64,000 nt of DNA from Aplidium turbinatum (lineage: Eukaryota > Chordata > Ascidiacea > Aplousobranchia > Polyclinidae). Within the stretch, counting starts at the first letter, position 1. Every line of letters begins with the position of its first letter. Shown piece after piece: positions 31,190-43,610 of this stretch. Location of the stretch: contig OU964921.1 of assembly GCA_918807975.1 (NCBI GenBank), positions 22,904,498 to 22,968,497 on the forward strand, given 5' to 3'. The notes under the pieces are model-generated. The model saw only the letters and a program-made list of their open reading frames with translations. It searched no databases and had not been told where the DNA came from. Both the position numbers and the translations under genes were made by a program.

Positions 31190-33000
31190 CAACATTTCTT
31201 TGCTGCGATACTCAAGGCGCGGGATATCTGAAAAAAATACAAAGATTGTCCAGTAAATGTAACAGGCACCCGGTCATAATACGCACTTAAACAGTGTTGA
31301 TGTGACAGTGAGCACTTGGGCATCAGGTAGGTTCGCAGTATTCTGCTGAGAAATCGATAAGGGCTACAGTTTGTCATTCCTTCTGCTTCCCAACTGGAGG
31401 CTGCCAAACTCTTTAGTTTTGCAGCGCAAGATGACAGTTTTATACACATAGGCTATTGCTTACTAAATTATGGTGGTATTGAAGCAATTTGTCAGTGTTA
31501 GGCCTGCTCCAAAATATTTTGGCTCGAGGTGGAAGGATAGCGATATTTAATTGAATTTCAATTTTCTGTTGCTTGATGCTGTTGTTTAATTGGAAGAGCT
31601 GCCGCCATTGTTTTAGTTTCGCTGCTTTTTAGTTTCCATTTTTATAGATTAGCTGAAAATGTTTTTGGTTCCACGCTACGTTTTTAAATATTTAGTTTTA
31701 GACTATATGTTACTCCACAAATCGAACAACATATTCGCCGAACCATTACTCCATGCTACCACTGCTATGAAGTCTTGGCTGCACAAATTCCTTTCTTCCT
31801 GCTTATGCCAACTCAAAATCCCCAAAATCTGGAGACGAGCTAAGGTAATCGCGATCCCAAGCTTCATAAGCCAGATGAGGATCCGAAGAGCTATCGATCT
31901 ATATCTCTTCTCTGCATCCCTTTCACACTCTGCGAACGTCTCATATACAGTACACTAGATTCGAGCCAATTGTAGATCTCTTGCCCTGGGAACATGCCGG
32001 TTTCTGACGTGGAAAATCTACTGTAGACCAAGTCACACACATGACAAGATATTGAAGACTGCTGGTTTGATACAAAGAAGAAGGCCGGTGCTGTGTTTCT
32101 TAACCTCACTGCCCCCTAAGGCACTGTAGCCTCACTTGCAAACTGCTCCGCCTGATCCCGGACAGGTACATGTTTTTCACTATCATAAAGCTTGTTTGCA
32201 ACATGAGTTTTACCTTCAACACCGGAAATGGTAAACTAAGCAGGTTAGGACGCCTTAAAAATGTGGCGTACTCAGGGATCTGTCCTGGATCCCCTTCTAT
32301 TTAAAAATTACACCAACAACTTATTTTTCTTCATGTTCTGGGGGAGAGGGTTTATTCCTTTTACCACCTCAAAGATACCCTGATGTGTCTCTGTTTATTG
32401 TCATTAACCTGATATTTTCATTTATCTGGACTCACCACGAGGTTGAAAATATGAGTCCCAATTCAACATGAGTCTTATTTGCTTCCATTCTAATATGTAA
32501 GTGAGGTTTGGCTTCCTCATTGGCGTTCGAGTGCGGCGCGGAGGAACAAACTGCTGACCATGTCATTTTTGAATGCCTCATTCACAAGGCGCCAAATGGA
32601 ATGCATGGCATAGCATAACTTTGTGAAGCTACTACACTCACCTTGCTTTCCATCAACTGCCCTGAAATTTGAACAATCCTGTCTCACACGAAAGAAGACT
32701 CGCAACCTGTCAACACGGTAGCCTATCTGCAAAGTACGCCTATGCAGATAATTTTGCCATTGTATTACACCAGTCAAAAGTAAAACATTGAGAAACATTA
32801 GAAGGAAAAACCAGGACATGTCGATGTTTCGGCATATCTCTAGAAATGGAGATTACAGCTCAGCGAAACCAAAACAGTAACGATCAAAGCCTTCCATTTA
32901 AAAAACCAGGAAGCGAAACGTGAGCTCCAAATCAACACCGATGAAAAAACCATGTGTCACGATTTCTTTCTATCTCTTACCAGGAAAGAGACTTGGAAAG
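31190..33000. mobile_element. Rearranged, decayed LINE (family J) pieces
   Basis: Several short pieces match the LINE at 34722-37546. On the - strand, 31190-31470 reads KLSSCAAKLKSLAASSWEAEG. On the + strand, 31725-32120 reads SWLHKFLSSCLCQLKIPKIW, corresponding to the RT finger region. 32450-32700 matches the 3' end (gcggcgcggaggaacaaact), and 32740-33000 returns to the RT palm (YADNFAIVLHQSK) and beyond. The order is scrambled relative to the intact copy, so this is either several fragments or one rearranged copy. It is old. Confidence 0.7.
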
Positions 33001-34710
33001 ATTCAATGAAGTAGTTTAATGGGATATTACCGAAAAGCAGTCAATCAAATGGTCGGATAGTTCTACTAATAAGATGATAAATGAAAATTCTTGAAGGACT
33101 TTAACGAACGGCTGAACACTTCCAACAAATATCAAAGTAACAGTGAACAGCAATATATTCCAACGCTTGTAACTCTTAATCGACTTTAACGTGGTTCACT
33201 CACAGCTTCTCATGTAACTCATTCAATTACTTCAACTCTCAATCAGCAACAATCTCTGCATCTATTGCCAACCAACTACAACAACAACAATCTCTCATAA
33301 TTACACAAATTACACCACTATTTATAGCAGGTTGTTTGGTCTAGTAACTTCGAGAAGGTTACGTAATGATACATCATAAGAACTCATTGTTCTGTCAAGT
33401 TGCACTACAATTAAACATCTTTGTGACGTCATAAACCCTGCACCTCGCAAAATATGAGAAGCAAGCAAAAGATTATTCCCGACTCGCACGTAGACAGAAT
33501 GTTCTAGAAATACGTCACAAAATAAACACTTCGCAATCAGAGGTCACTATCACTACAGTGCAGTATAATTATAGAAAAATAATATACTGTATATAAATTT
33601 AAAGACTTTTTCTGGTATTATGAAAATATTTAGCTTAGTAGCCTACTGCAAAATGTTGTTAATCAACAATTCTTGCCATGCTAATAACTAATAAGCACCG
33701 CAAAGACATTTGCCTGATAATAATCAAGGAAAGACAGTTTTATAGACTCTTACGAAAAGGATGAAAATCCAACTCATTGCTTTTTTAGTGGGAACACTGT
33801 TCATGAGTTACGATAAGAACGTTTTTTCCGTGATTTCCACAAGTGTTTATTTCATGGTGCCTGGCTTCTTTCTCCCTGTTATTGGAGCCTATTATTCGCT
33901 GATATGTTTGCAGGCAGTGGTGGCCTTAAGGTTTTGTGGGCCCTGGGCAAGAAGTAATATGAAGGCCCCCTACAGCACGGTATCGAAAAATTAAAGTACG
34001 CAAACTCAAATAATCATAAATCACAATAACACGATAGGAGAAATTAACATGATACAACGACAAACAGCGATGGTAAGAGAGAAAGTTGTATTTCATGCTG
34101 TGACATCTTCACATCACTCTGATGCTATGTTGTGCCACCACACCCAGTGCCCTCCGAATTCTACACCACCTGTCTGCAGCACTTACACAAAATGCACCTT
34201 TCTAGCTTTTATTGCGGCAAACTCTTTAATAAGAGAAGCATTGTCCGATGTTTTGCCCACGTTGTGCTCAATTGAAACAACAGCTAGTCCAACCAAGCGT
34301 TCTTGGCTCATTGTAGATTAAGGTAATTTTTATCAACTTTAGTTTAGAAATTTTTTTTATTTTCTTTGCATTTTTGGGCTTCAGACATGTACTTGTAAGG
34401 TCGTCCGGTAGACATAGTTATTAAAGAATGCCATCCATTCACACTTAAAAGAATGTATAGTTTCTACCATAAATTCAATCACAAAACAGTAGTAGCTATA
34501 AAGTGCAAGCAACGGAGTGTCTGCAACTGAAATTTACAAGTTTACAAAACAACAATCAAAATATTACGGTCGAGGAACTGACTGGGCCGCCCTAATGACC
34601 GATACGTAGGATTAACATAATTTTTACTGTTTGTAATGTGTTCTAGATATAGTTTACTACTAAACATTTAAATGTTTAAGTTAGTAGTAAACACATTACA
34701 AACATTAAAC
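33001..34710. other. Intron DNA with one hAT-like end
   Basis: No gene is seen. At 33915 cagtggtggccttaaggttt resembles a hAT terminus (with gtgggccctggg just inside), but no convincing partner end was found. Around 34655-34705 is a short inverted repeat (agtttactactaaacattta and its partner ttagtagtaaacacatta). The rest is unremarkable intron. Confidence 0.4.
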
Positions 34711-34721
34711 ATGATTTTGAT

Positions 34722-37546
34722 ACACGGCTTAGCCGCATTTGTCCACGAGAAGCTGAACTGGAGACTGGTTGAACAATCCTCTTCAGACTCAGAGATTGAA
34801 TGACTAAGTGTGGACGTCAACCGCTACAAAATCGTAAACATCTACAAGCCACCTCCCTCGCCATTCACTCCGACGGCCATCCCAGTGTACCCCCACCCCT
34901 GCCTTTATGCTGGTGATTTGCCAGCACGTCGACTGGGGATACCGCATCACCAGTCCTTCTGGTGCATGTCTGGCTAACTGGGCATCAAATAACAACTATG
35001 CCCCACTGTACAACCCCAAAGACGAAGCCAGCTTCACATCCGGGCGATGGGGCACTGGAACGAACCCAGACATGGCCTTTGCTAGCATTGGCAACGACAA
35101 TCAGCTTCCGGACAGACGTGTGCTACAGAAGTTCCCTCGGTCCCAACACCGACCTTCTCTCATTACCGCAATACAGCTCAAGACACCAATTCCGAGTGAA
35201 CCAGTCAAGCCGTGGAACTTCCGTAAAGCCGACTGGAATCGCTTTAGCGTCCTTACCAACAAGTTCACAAATGAGTTACCTCCACCTAACTGTCACAAAG
35301 TGGACGAGGCCTACCAGAACTTTTGCAACACCATCTTAACATGTGCCAAACAATCCATCCCTCGCGGTCGTAGAAGTAACTACACTCCGTGCTGGGATGC
35401 AGAGTGCGAGCGCCTCTACCAATCTTTTGTTAGCTCTTCAGATGGTCAAACAACACCCTCAGCCGCCAAGGCTCTTCTGGAAAGACTCGATGCAAAAAGA
35501 AAAGAACGCTGGACAGAGACCATTCAATCTATCGATCTTTCGCACTCAAGCCGTACAGCGTGGAGCACACTCAATAACCTCACGGGACGATCAAGACAAT
35601 CACCCTGACAATGTCCCATTCCTGCTAATAAGATCGCATCGCAGGTAATAAAAAATGGGATATATAAGCCGTGTGACCGTGCCTCTGATCGGTTTGTTAC
35701 CAAAGAAGTGACAAAGCTTTAGAAGATCAACACACCCAACCAGGAGAGCATTTCTAGCTCCTTCTCACGGAGCGAATTCAATGCTGCCCTCAAGCACCTA
35801 AAACCTGGTAAGGCCCCTGGTCCAGATAGGATATGTCCAGAGCTTATCATGCACGCTGGTTATGTTCTAAAGTCCTGGTTATGCGATTTCCTGTCGTCCT
35901 GCCTGCGCCGCCTCAATATTCCTAAAGTATGGAGAAGATCTGTGATTGTCGCGATCCCTAAGCCAAACAAACCACTAGACGATGCAAAGAGCTATCGTCC
36001 ATCTCCCATCCCTTTCAAGATCCTTGAGAGACTGATCTACGCCCGTGTCGAACCAATAATCGACCCACTGCTTTCCAAGGAACAAGCTGGTTTCTGACAC
36101 CGGAGGTTAACTGTAGCCAAGTCACACTACTAACTCAGGATATTGAGCAGAGTTTCTCGGCAAAAAAGAAAGCGGGGGGGGGGCTGTTTTTATCGACCTA
36201 ACAGCAGCCTATGACACTGTTTGGCACCGTGGCCTAGTCTACAAGCTACTCCGCCTACTCCCTGATAGGCACATGGTCAAAATGATCATGGAACTTATCC
36301 ACAACAGGAGTTTTACCCTTACCACCGGAAGCGGAAAACCAAGTAGACTACGGTGACTCAAAAACGGTGTCCCACAGGGATCAGTCTTGGCACCCCTCTT
36401 TTTCAACGTCTATGCGCACGACCTACCATCAACAACATCTGACAAATATGCATATGCTGATGACTTGGCCATCTTGTACTCTGCAAAAGACTGGCAATCA
36501 TTACAAATGACGTTGAGCCAAGACATGACGACCATATCTAGATACCTTCATCAATGGAAACTGAAGCTCAGCGAAAGTAAAACTGTGACGGCAGCCTTCC
36601 ATCTCAACAACAGGGAGGCAAAACGTGACCTGAAAGTGACCATTAACGGCAAAATTATGCCGCCCTGCCCAAAACCAACATACTTTGGGGTTACACTTGA
36701 CAGGTCACTCACATACCGTTACCATTTACAGGCACTACGCAAAAAGCTGACATCTCGAGTCGCCCTGCTGAGACGTCTGGCAGGCACAACTTGGGGTGCA
36801 GGTGCTGACACCTTGCGCACTGCAACTCTGGCTCTGGTTCACTCCACTGCTGAATACTGGGACCCTGCCTGGTGCCGCAGTGCCCACACCCGCCTCATTG
36901 ACAGCCCAATCAACTACGCATTGCGAACTGTGACTGGATGCCTGCGCCCAACTCTAACAGAGTATTTACCAATCCTTGCAGGCATTCAACCTGCTGAGCT
37001 CCGCCGAAAGGGAGCCATCATACACCTGGCTCGCCGGGCGGGGATCCTAACCACTTGCTTCATGCAAAACTCAACATCCCACCTCAGGAATCCCCCCGGA
37101 AACTAAAGTCAAGACACCCCTTTGTGCCAGCTGCTGTTGAATTACTACATCCATTCAGCGATCATGCCACCAGCGCAGCACACTTCATGGAAGATACTTG
37201 GAATGCAGCGTGGTGCGCCACCGACACCAAATTACATGGTTTTATACCCCACCCAGTGGCACGCCCCCCTGGTATGGATCTGCCTCGGCCGACTTGAGTT
37301 AAGCTCAACAGAATCTGAACCGGAGTCGATCTCTTCCATTCCAACATGCACAAGTGGGGTCTGGCTCCCTCATCGGCCTGCGTATGCGGCGCGGAGGAAC
37401 AAACTGCTGACCATGTCGTTCTCGAGTGTCCCATCTACAAGGCACCAAATGGAACGCATGGTATAGCAACGCTGGACGAAGCTACACTCACCTGGCTCTC
37501 CACCACCTGCCCTGAAATTTGATCTAGTCTCAAACGAAAGAAGAAG
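34722..37546 (+). mobile_element. LINE (family J), 5'-truncated, best copy in the window
   Basis: The target duplication atgattttgat is at 34711-34721 and 37547-37557. The order is: end of an AP-endonuclease domain (VNIYKPP, then a GDFN-like region near 34910 and SQHRPSL near 35145); the linker (NFRKADWNRFSVL); RT with fingers (KPGKAPGPDR), palm (NGVPQGSVLAPLFFNVYAHD, YAYADDLAILY) and thumb; and the terminal Cys/His region (about 37360-37430). The 3' end is CGAAAGAAGAAG. It is a 2.8-kb remnant with several stops and frame changes, for instance around a run of nine G near 36180. It belongs to the Jockey/CR1-like superfamily; the clade is not fixed. Confidence 0.92.
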
Positions 37547-37557
37547 ATGATTTTGAT

Positions 37558-38134
37558 CCCACTTGTCAGTAATTTTTAGTAGTTTAATAATTAATTAATG
37601 AAGAAAAATACACCTATAAAAGTAAAAAAAAAGAAACACCTTCAAACAGGGTTGCCAGATGCTGGTTGAAAAAATCTGCTGCACTTTAAAGCAAGTCATA
37701 AACAGCATTTATGCTGAAAGAACAACCTGGCAACATTTTATATAACGCACAGTCGCACACTGCTCTTCTAAGGTAGTTTCGGATTTCGTACCTCTTCAAA
37801 GCCTTGGTTCTGCCCTATAATAGGCTCCTTAATGAAGAAATATGTAGCCTATGGCTGTAAATAAGCTGATAAATGAAATATTAAGCATTGCGTTTTCTTA
37901 TGTTGTGGCCTACTGGTAACTTATTATTATTAGGTTTGGTGGCCGTGCTTAACTATATTTATCGATATATATATATAACGCTGTATTTTATCTTTTCATG
38001 CACGTCTTAAATCGTTAAGGTCTTGCCACCTTTTCCTTTTGTTGGTTTTGTTACTGTATTTTTTTTTCACAATATCATTTCTTTTGCATTCTGGCAAAGA
38101 AAAATAAATTGAATTGAATATTCTGTTTTTCTAG
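37558..38134. other. End of the last integrin intron
   Basis: It is AT-rich intron DNA without recognisable coding sequence. It ends in a clear acceptor (GTTTTTCTAG) at 38125-38134. A short (ta)n run is near 37970. Confidence 0.6.
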
Positions 38135-38251
38135 GCTGGCTTTTTCAAGAGCAAATATGGCGAAAGAAAAATACAGGCTCAACAAAGTATCCGCGAGAGC
38201 CGGCGAGTGCAAGCAGAGAACCCCGAGACACTATACACTGAGATCAAATAG
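38135..38251 (+). CDS. Integrin alpha subunit, cytoplasmic-tail exon with stop
   Basis: Its 38 codons end in TAG at 38249-38251. It starts AGFFKSKYGERKIQAQQ, directly continuing WK of the preceding exon, to give the hallmark integrin alpha motif K-x-G-F-F-K-R, here with Ser in place of Arg. The tail is 38 residues and ends ENPETLYTEIK. In the family, GFFKR clasps the beta tail and holds the receptor inactive; loss of the Arg is also seen in a few vertebrate alphas (for example GFFRS in alpha-11). The terminal T-x-Y-x-x-I fits an immunoreceptor tyrosine switch motif. Exon, phase and motif make this the surest host exon in the window. Confidence 0.95.
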   Translation, partial: AGFFKSKYGERKIQAQQSIRESRRVQAENPETLYTEIK

Positions 38252-38293
38252 CTATATCATATATAGCTATTGTAAGAACAGACTAATTTTAAT

Positions 38294-38299
38294 AATAAA
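38294..38299 (+). promoter_or_regulatory. Polyadenylation signal of the integrin alpha gene
   Basis: AATAAA lies 43 bp after the stop codon. This would make a very short 3' UTR; a longer one cannot be excluded. Confidence 0.6.
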
Positions 38300-38506
38300 A
38301 TCAAACGTGCGACTGTCAAATTGTCACTGGTAACGGTGGTAAATCCCTTTTCAAGTCCGCAGTCGAAATATGTCTGACCGACGCTCTGTAAGCCGTTGTT
38401 TGATGCCCATCTAGACCAAGCACGTGGCTATATCTCGTCCAAATACTCAATGGTATGAAAAAAATGCTGTCCTAATGTGCATCGATAGTCTCTTTATGGT
38501 TACAGC
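38300..38506. other. Downstream flank of integrin alpha
   Basis: No gene or repeat is recognised. It ends at the hAT-like element starting at 38507. Confidence 0.4.
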
Positions 38507-40659
38507 CAGTGGCTTACGCAAGGGGTGGGGGTGGGTAGGTCATGGGCCATGCCCCCGTTCAAAAATGTTGATTTTTCTTAGATTTTTTGTGATTGTGTAG
38601 TGGAAGCAAGATATTGTTGGAGTGGTCTTGTGTAGCAGGGCCGTATTAACCGCTCCTCGTAGCCTACCCTCCGAAGGGGAAGAGTCACGGTTGTTAGAGG
38701 CCCACTCATTTAACCCTATCTTAATACGAGCTGTTTTCGTACGCGGAAAGCACGTCACGGACTACCTTAGCTCCGTGCTAATTAATCGCTAATAACGAGC
38801 TATGAAAATCACAGAGCCAAAATATTTTACAAGATAATAGCCATGTGTATTGTGCATATAGAAATTAAATTTTACCCAACAAATTTATTGAAACAAATTG
38901 TTTGAGATGAAAAATCGTCAGAAAGTCGGTTCTTCTTTTAATTTTTTGAAAATAGCTTCATAATTGAAATTTTTTTAATTATAACAAGGCCTAATGCTAA
39001 ATTAAACAAAAAATTAATTTTCCTCATAAATATAAGTCGTTTCTAGGCGTTTTTACATTTCAAAGTAATTGCACTAACATTTATATTGCATTAACATAAT
39101 ATATAACTAACATTGCACGAAAATGTCTAGCCACTTTAGACGAAATGCTTATTGTGAAGGGCAGGAAGGTAGAAAAATTACCACTTTAGGTTTAGAAAAT
39201 TCGCAAAGAATAGAAATTAAAAGTCAAGAAATTTTACATTTCTAGCTCGATATTCAAAACAGAAGCTCGATATTTATTAGCTTAAATTATTATGCAAGGC
39301 CCTACTTACCGCTTCCAAAACCCCGGTTAGTTGACGCACATCTCTGGGGCCCACCCATATTCATATTTATTTGGAGCAGCGTTTTCGTCAATTTTAAATA
39401 AAAAATGTGACAATGTTGCTACAAAAACTCGTATTTCATAGCTTAGGCTGCATCCATCCGGCTTGTATCGATCATCACTTGGATTGAATATTTTAAATCA
39501 GCGAAGACAGCAAATCAATGTTATCTTGTTAGAGTTTACAAAAGAAACAATAGGGCTCTCTCGCTTTTTTGGAAAATGTGTTTCAACAGTTGATAGCGCA
39601 AGACCTGTCCAAAATTAAATGCTCGTGAAACAACGAAGATGTTCAATAATGGCATTCAGAAGGATTGACATGGGCTATCCAGCGTATAGCCTACTTTTGC
39701 ATTCGAGATTACTTGTTTAATTCAAAACCTTTTTAGGAGGAGGAGCTTGCATAACGCATATATGGAAGGAAACTTCACGTCGCCAAATTTTTTGTGACAC
39801 CTTGTTAAAGTAGGCTGTTTGCATTTAATCCAGCGTCTTATTTTTTTTTTTTTTTTATGGCAAACACTGCCTTATTCTTTTTAGTCTTTTTTAGTTTTTG
39901 TATGTCAAGAGTGATGCAATTACATGTTTTAGAGACGGCCTTTTCATTGCCAAATTATCACAACGACCCTGTAAAATCATTTAGCTACCGTTATTTTAGT
40001 TGAACTTCAGAAATCTTTGCATCGTTATGTAGTCAACGATGAAGTCCCAACATATTGAGGAGTTAGTCTTATGTTTTTGATCTGAATTAACCACTTATAG
40101 ACTAGTTCAAAAACATTTTAGGCACCTTCACTGAAATGTAGAGGTCAAGTAATGAATTTCGGAGGTAGAAGGACGAGATGGTGCTCATACGCCCTGTAGG
40201 GTAGGCCTTCTTTTTCGTTATATATGTTCAGAATGCGATAATTTCTGTTTAAAGTAAGCCTAAGGTACCGCAATAAATTGCATTCGATATTCAAACTTTC
40301 ACAAAGGGGTTTGATTTATGCTTTAATCTATGGACATTGCTTGTTAAACGTTAATGTAACTATTACCGTAGCCTACTACATTTATTATTATTACACTTTT
40401 TACTTATCCGTTTAGGTCTAATATCATGCTTTTCCTATCCACATATCTAATAATTCAATCCAAAAGTGCAGTAAAATATGTAGCCTAACGATAGGCTACA
40501 AAGATCGTGAAAATTCATATTTATCAACAGATAGCCTCGGCTACCTTAAAGTGTAGTCAGACCATAAAGTAGCATTAGGCTAGCCTACTCTTTATAAAAA
40601 AAAGTCAAATTATTTTGAACGCCCCCTCCACTAATAAGAAAATCCTGCGTACGCCACTG
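38507..40659. mobile_element. hAT-like non-autonomous element
   Basis: The ends are cagtggcttacgcaagg at 38507 and, complemented, cagtggcgtacgcaggattt at 40659. C-rich/G-rich blocks lie inside both ends (gggtgggggtggg; gccccctcc). No clear 8-bp target duplication is left (gttacagc against aacgtacc). The interior of 2.1 kb has no recognisable transposase. It includes a T-run at 39839-39857 and a possible second terminus (cagggccgtattaacc, about 38637). Confidence 0.65.
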
Positions 40660-42044
40660 AACGTACCTTCAATACGCCTAGTTCGCTGGGTTGACTAAGC
40701 TAACTGCGTCATCTACGTAAAACATTAGTAAGCCTAAATCACATTTTTTCATTTTTAGTACAAAATCTGCCGTATTTAAATGAGTAAACTCGTTGCTGCA
40801 AACTAAAAACTTATCGTCATTGCACGCTGAGTAGCCTATGTTAGGCTAACCTTACACAATATGATGTAGGCCTAGGCTACTGGTTATTACCGTATTAGCA
40901 AATGGACGTTGTTTCAATTCGATTCGAAAAAATTTCGAATGCTTCCCCACCCCCTTGAGAAAATCCCACTGGATCCAGATCAATGATTGATTTGTATCTA
41001 ATTCCTGCAACCAATTGATTTCACTTTCATGCACACATATAAAAATGCTAAAATAAAGTTATGTCAATCTAAAATATATAGGCCTTTTGATTTTTCTGCT
41101 TTTACTTCAGGATCCCCACGTGCTCATATGCTATTTATTGTTGAAGCCGAAGGAGTTGTTTGTATACTGCAGATTACATTATTCTTTTTTCAAAGCATAA
41201 TTTTATAGACTGCATGTTGACAGCATTTAATCGATTTAAATTGTTCTGATATTTTATTTATTTTTGAAACTTTGTAGTTTTGTGACTGTGAATTGGATGT
41301 GATGTCATCATATTATAATAAAATTAGATTGCGGTCCAATGACAGTTTTATACAAATACGAATAGTTATGCAGTAGCCTACAAGTGTAGGCTAGATAATA
41401 CAATAAAAACATCAAGACCAACCTTCATGTCTACAACATCATTCATTAAAGCATGTCTTGCAAAACTAGGCTACTATGGCTGTCAATTTGAAATAAAAAT
41501 ATTTTGAAATATTTTGTTTCGAAGCGAAATTTCTTGGCTTAATTTTGTTTCGATTCAAAATAATTTCTGAGTAAAGAATTTCGTTTCATTTCGAAATCCA
41601 AGCCATTTTTTTTCGTTCTGTGTTCGAAACGAAATTGAATTTGGGGATTTAAAAAGTGCCAAAACTTATACTTCAAAGTGAATTTGCATCATACATTTCC
41701 AATGTTTGATAATAATATAATCGCAACTCACAAAAAATAAAATCTCGAAAAGCTTATGAGATTCTCCTTTTTCTCTTTATTATACTTGCCTCAGCCAGGG
41801 TACAATTTTCCATTAGTGTTGCTAAATAAGGAATGTTATCCCCATTAGGTCGTTTAATGAAGATGTTATTGAATTTGGTGCTGAATTGCAGTCAAACTTG
41901 ATGTTCGCCCTTCGTATTCCAAAGATGGCCAAAGAGACTGGGTCAAGCTTTAGTAGTAGGCTATGTGATTGGTGTGCATGAGTGCGTAGATGACTGATTA
42001 GGGCTAGGCCTATCTGTATTCAAACTTACACTTTTACCGATATT
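40660..42044. other. Anonymous AT-rich intergenic DNA
   Basis: I recognise no gene. Around 41490-41640 there are repeated ttcgaaac/tttcgaaat-type motifs with partial dyad symmetry, without definable ends. Confidence 0.4.
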
Positions 42045-42138
42045 CAGTTCAGTTTGTTTTTATTTCTGACGATCACAACGAAAAAAACTGTATATGACAA
42101 TCATAGCAGAGCTCCAGAAAAAGGTAGAAGCGAATAGA
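42045..42138 (-). mobile_element. 3' end fragment of the CR1/L2-type LINE
   Basis: It reads ttcagttcagtttg then tttatttctgac and, further in, aaaaaggtagaagcga. All of these also occur at 52196-52290, the 3' end of the LINE at 52196-55830. It is a heavily truncated copy in the same orientation. Confidence 0.7.
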
Positions 42139-42289
42139 ATTCCAATCGAACTTCAAGCAATGAAAAATGGTCTTAAGCTGCCACCGCTGTCGATCCACTA
42201 TTAAAGCTGATTTTGTTTGATAAAGAGGAAGGACATTTATCCGACGAACAACGAAGTTCAGGAAACGAAAACGAATAAAACAATTGCTG

Positions 42290-42515
42290 CAGGGTGGGAA
42301 TTTTTAGAAGAGAAAAAAAAATAAAAGACTTGTTCGGAAAAGCGCTAGCAGATGATTTCGAAAGCGAATTGCAAAGCTTTTGGAAACGCAGATTTTGTTG
42401 GTTATCATTACCAGCCACTTCCACCACAAGTGAGCGTTTGTGGTTTGTTGCTGGTAACATTGTGGTACCAGATCGAGCATCCATGAACACATCAGGGGTT
42501 TATTTGCTCTTTCGC
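42290..42515 (+). pseudogene. hAT transposase C-terminal fragment (ZBED-like)
   Basis: The + strand reads FWKRRFCWLSLPATSTTSER followed by FVAGNIVVPDRASMNTSGVYLLF. This is the hATC dimerisation signature of Ac/hobo-type transposases (..PATS..SER.FS.AG.......R..L.....). Part of the usual sequence before PATST is missing, and no termini are seen. It is an isolated relic. Confidence 0.7.
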
Positions 42516-42674
42516 AGAGCAACGATCAGGTACTCCATTAGACACGTGCCTTCTTCGCACGATTTTATAACCTCCGTTGAATGTGCCCATTCTTTTTCTT
42601 GTTTGCAGGCTATTGCATCGTTTTTGCATTGAGTAGAAGTAATATTTAATTTTAAAAAAATTCTCAAAAATTGA

Positions 42675-43065
42675 CATCGGCTAACCCGGACGCAACTTTC
42701 CAAAAGGTATCATAAAAAAAACTATGTTGAAACTCTGTAAGAACAAAGAAAAAACGCAAATCGTAGCTAAATTAAGTCATCGGCTGACTTGGCGCAGAGG
42801 GTTAGGGCGATGGTAGCCATTTCATTAATTGACTCTCACCACTGTTATTGCTGTTTTTTCTTCCGTAAGTACTAAACAAAGTTCAAAGTAATAAATCTCG
42901 GTAACCAGCCCTGCGTTAAGAGCCTCTACAACTAAGCTTATGCAAAACTACCAAGAATAACCTATCAAGGCTTTGTCAGTCCGAGGATAAAGATTCAAAA
43001 CCAACCAACTCAAAGTAGGGAATTTTTTTATGGTACCATTTGGAAAGTTGCTACCCGGTAAGAGA
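42675..43065. mobile_element. Small TIR element with a SINE-like insert
   Basis: The inverted ends cgcaactttccaaaaggtat (about 42680) and atggtaccatttggaaagtt (about 43030-43050) pair over about 35 bp, followed on both sides by a run of A/T. The interior from about 42783 to 43015 includes ggctttgtcagtccgag and aaagattcaaaacca, which recur at 45605-45640. So a second, SINE-like repeat appears to sit within it. Confidence 0.65.
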
Positions 43066-43610
43066 GTTGTTTCAAACATCTCAATCTTTTATTAAATTTG
43101 GTTGTTTACGTTTCTGTAATCCAGTACTTCGTTCTGCTTGGAGGAGAAAGGATGGTGACCTCTTTTCCAAATGCCTCACTTTGTTTGCAAAAAAAGGATG
43201 TTTAAAATTTTCTGTTGATTTCTAAAGCAATGGCCAAGTTCAGTAGCCTAATAGTATTTGAATATACGCCTTTAGCGTCCAAAATAGATTAGATAGCCTA
43301 TTTAGATAGCTTTTGCATAGCCTACCGCAAAATTTATTATCAGTAATGTCACATGTCATGCAGGATAGCGCTACACAGTGTGTAGCTCCATAGCATCTTT
43401 TCATAGTATATCAGTGATGTCATATGTCAGGCATGATCGCGTAAAATTTTTCGGGCAGTGGGTAGCGTTAAAGCATAGATGACTTATTCCCCTCTTCTTC
43501 TCGTTTATACAGTTCCTGCAAGCAGAGACTAAAACAAAATATTATCTGAGCAAAACACGTTTTACACAGAACAAAGTTTCACATAAAAAAGGCAATGAGT
43601 GTTTAACACA
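43066..43610. other. Anonymous DNA
   Basis: No gene is seen. A loosely repeated pair (agtaatgtcacatgtcatgc and agtgatgtcatatgtcaggc) occurs near 43343 and 43412. Confidence 0.4.

Noticed and set aside
33915-34600. hAT element starting cagtggtggccttaagg
   Set aside because: No matching second terminus or target duplication was found, so only the single end is mentioned.
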